From NCBI GenBank assembly GCA_945911685.1, contig CAMEAW010000166.1, positions 1 to 6,217 on the forward strand: a stretch of DNA of 6,217 nt, given 5' to 3'. The position numbers were made by a program, and so were the translations under genes. The notes below the pieces were generated by a model. That model saw nothing but the letters and a program-made list of their open reading frames with translations. It was not told the DNA's origin and did no database searches. Each line of letters starts with the position of its first letter. Within the stretch, counting starts at the first letter, position 1. Positions 5,750 through 6,217 of this stretch are shown here, piece by piece. The DNA is from Bordetella parapertussis (lineage in GTDB: Bacteria; Pseudomonadota; Gammaproteobacteria; Burkholderiales; Burkholderiaceae_B).

Positions 5750-5992
5750 GTTGAACAACTCAGCGCAATAGCCCTAGCCAAGCAGTTAGGCTAACAGCTA
5801 AATCTGGGGTCGGTGTCTCTGCGTATGCCGTACGTGCCAGAGCAGCCGCACGCAAAGTATTTCTGAATAAACGGGCTTGCTGCGAGAAAAATACTGTGTG
5901 TGCAAGAGGTTGTGGGTTGTTTGAAACCCAAAACCCTACCCGTTCAATCACTTACACCAAAAAATTTTGCTGCAAGTGCAAATTAAACACGT
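5750..5992. other. Gene-free stretch upstream of the SAH riboswitch
   Basis: No convincing protein gene is seen on either strand. The stretch contains a 7-base palindrome overlapping the preceding stop codon (5747-5762), a TAGCC/GGCTA dyad (5775-5793), the long hairpin at 5848-5903 and a TGGGTT/AACCCA hairpin (5913-5930). None is followed by a T-run, so none is a clear terminator. Confidence 0.6.
5848..5903. repeat. Long imperfect inverted repeat (15-bp stem, 26-base loop)
   Basis: GCACGCAAAGTATTT (5848-5862) pairs with AAATACTGTGTGTGC (5889-5903) over 15 positions, with one A-G mismatch and one G-U pair. It lies outside any gene. It could be part of a small RNA, a remnant of a mobile element or a boundary structure; the sequence does not decide. 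Confidence 0.6.
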
Positions 5993-5998
5993 TACAAT
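5970..5998 (+). promoter_or_regulatory. Probable promoter of the SAH riboswitch/ahcY transcript
   Basis: TACAAT (5993-5998) matches the -10 consensus at 5 of 6 positions. The -35 is weak: CTGCAA at 5970-5975, 17 bases upstream, matches 3 of 6. The expected start of transcription, about 6004-6006, coincides with the first base of riboswitch stem P1 (6005), which supports the call. Confidence 0.6.
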
Positions 5999-6004
5999 CA
6001 CTTC

Positions 6005-6108
6005 GCTTTTGAGGAGCGTTGCGACGAATCCGCTGTAGTTTGCCGATTCGCCAGGCTCATAAGCTTCCACGTTACCGTTGGTACTTTTGCCAACCTTAAC
6101 GGCGCTCA
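6005..6108 (+). ncRNA. S-adenosylhomocysteine (SAH) riboswitch
   Basis: All conserved parts of the SAH aptamer are present in order. P1 is GCTTTTGAG (6005-6013) with CTCATAAGC (6056-6064), nine positions with one T-T mismatch. The conserved core is GAGGAGCGTTGCGAC (6011-6025), close to the family's GAGGAGCGCUGC. P2 is CGAATC (6025-6030) with GATTCG (6045-6050), followed by the conserved CCAGGCTC (6051-6058). An optional hairpin P3 follows (6070-6101: CGTTA with TAACG, GTTGG with CCAAC). The closing element AACGGCGCTCA (6098-6108) pairs GCGCTC (6102-6107) with GAGCGT (6014-6019) as pseudoknot P4. The family binds SAH with strong discrimination against SAM and turns on SAH-recycling genes, chiefly ahcY, in beta- and gammaproteobacteria. 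Confidence 0.94.
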
Positions 6109-6173
6109 CCCAATCCTGCCAGCCAGCGATTGTGGTGGTGCTCAAGTTCACCCCAACATCGCATTGCCGAGCA

Positions 6174-6187
6174 GGCTCACCGGAGCC
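6174..6187 (+). promoter_or_regulatory. Hairpin burying the ribosome-binding site of the downstream gene
   Basis: GGCTC (6174-6178) pairs with GAGCC (6183-6187) around ACCG, covering GGAG (6182-6185), the likely ribosome-binding site 11 bases before the ATG at 6197. The element AGGCTCA (6173-6179) also occurs in the riboswitch core (6053-6059), so the site could pair with either copy. This suggests translational control that SAH relieves; the mechanism is inferred. Confidence 0.5.
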
Positions 6188-6196
6188 CTACTTGCC

Positions 6197-6217
6197 ATGA
6201 CTGTTGCTACACAAAAA
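6197..6217 (+). CDS. ahcY: Probable adenosylhomocysteinase, first seven codons (cut by window edge)
   Basis: Only seven codons, M-T-V-A-T-Q-K, are visible, so the protein itself cannot be recognised. The identification rests on position: it is the first start codon after a clear SAH riboswitch, a class found overwhelmingly in front of ahcY, often with metF or metH genes following. AhcY hydrolyses SAH to homocysteine and adenosine and so keeps methyltransferases from product inhibition. A GGAG 11 bases upstream is the likely ribosome-binding site. metH or metF as first gene is a less likely alternative. Confidence 0.72.

Noticed and set aside
5746..5763. Palindrome TGAGTTG-AA-CAACTCA after the coiled-coil gene as a terminator
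   Set aside because: The loop is too tight and there is no T-run, so terminator function cannot be supported.
5760..5951. Reverse-strand open frame of 63 codons
   Set aside because: No recognisable motif or clear ribosome-binding site, and it includes the long hairpin; not enough support for a gene.
5948..6151. Reverse-strand open frame of 67 codons opposite the SAH riboswitch
   Set aside because: It overlaps the aptamer on the other strand, starts with GTG without a good ribosome-binding site, and ends in an odd Cys-rich tail; it is a shadow of the RNA element.

Overview
The window looks like the chromosome of a betaproteobacterium, most likely Burkholderiales and near Alcaligenaceae. This rests on the moderate GC content, the dapF - DUF484 - xerC gene order, the style of MetK and DapF, and a SAH riboswitch in front of what should be ahcY. 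The genus cannot be named from the sequence alone.

Layout. Bases 1-1705 are a minus-strand operon, dapF > DUF484 gene > xerC (cut by the window edge), with a 4-base stop/start overlap and a 7-base gap. Bases 1706-1966 separate dapF from the divergent metK and hold a long structured metK leader. I read its first part (1783-1876) as a SAM-II (SAM-alpha) type riboswitch aptamer with an extra hairpin in its third loop. metK (1967-3142) ends in a strong terminator. Next are a small DUF1289 zinc-finger-like protein (+) and, convergent to it, a 3-hydroxyisobutyrate-dehydrogenase-family oxidoreductase (-). That oxidoreductase is divergent from a metallo-beta-lactamase-fold protein of the N-acyl-homoserine-lactonase type (+); the two appear to share a symmetric promoter region built on an inverted repeat. 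A small coiled-coil/transmembrane protein follows (5495-5749). Bases 5750-6196 have no protein gene but hold a long imperfect hairpin, a promoter and a very clear SAH riboswitch (6005-6108). The window ends seven codons into the downstream gene, which the riboswitch identifies as probably ahcY.

How it fits together. MetK makes S-adenosylmethionine (SAM). Methyltransferases turn SAM into S-adenosylhomocysteine (SAH), and AhcY removes SAH. Both genes appear to be under RNA control by the metabolite concerned: SAM sensed in front of metK (expected to switch it off) and SAH sensed in front of ahcY (expected to switch it on). In both leaders the aptamer begins at, or within a base or two of, the predicted transcription start. 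The genes between them show no obvious link to the methyl cycle. The least conventional part of the window is the metK leader. Its aptamer lies about 80 bases upstream of the ribosome-binding site, and several long mutually exclusive pairings connect aptamer, linker and ribosome-binding site.
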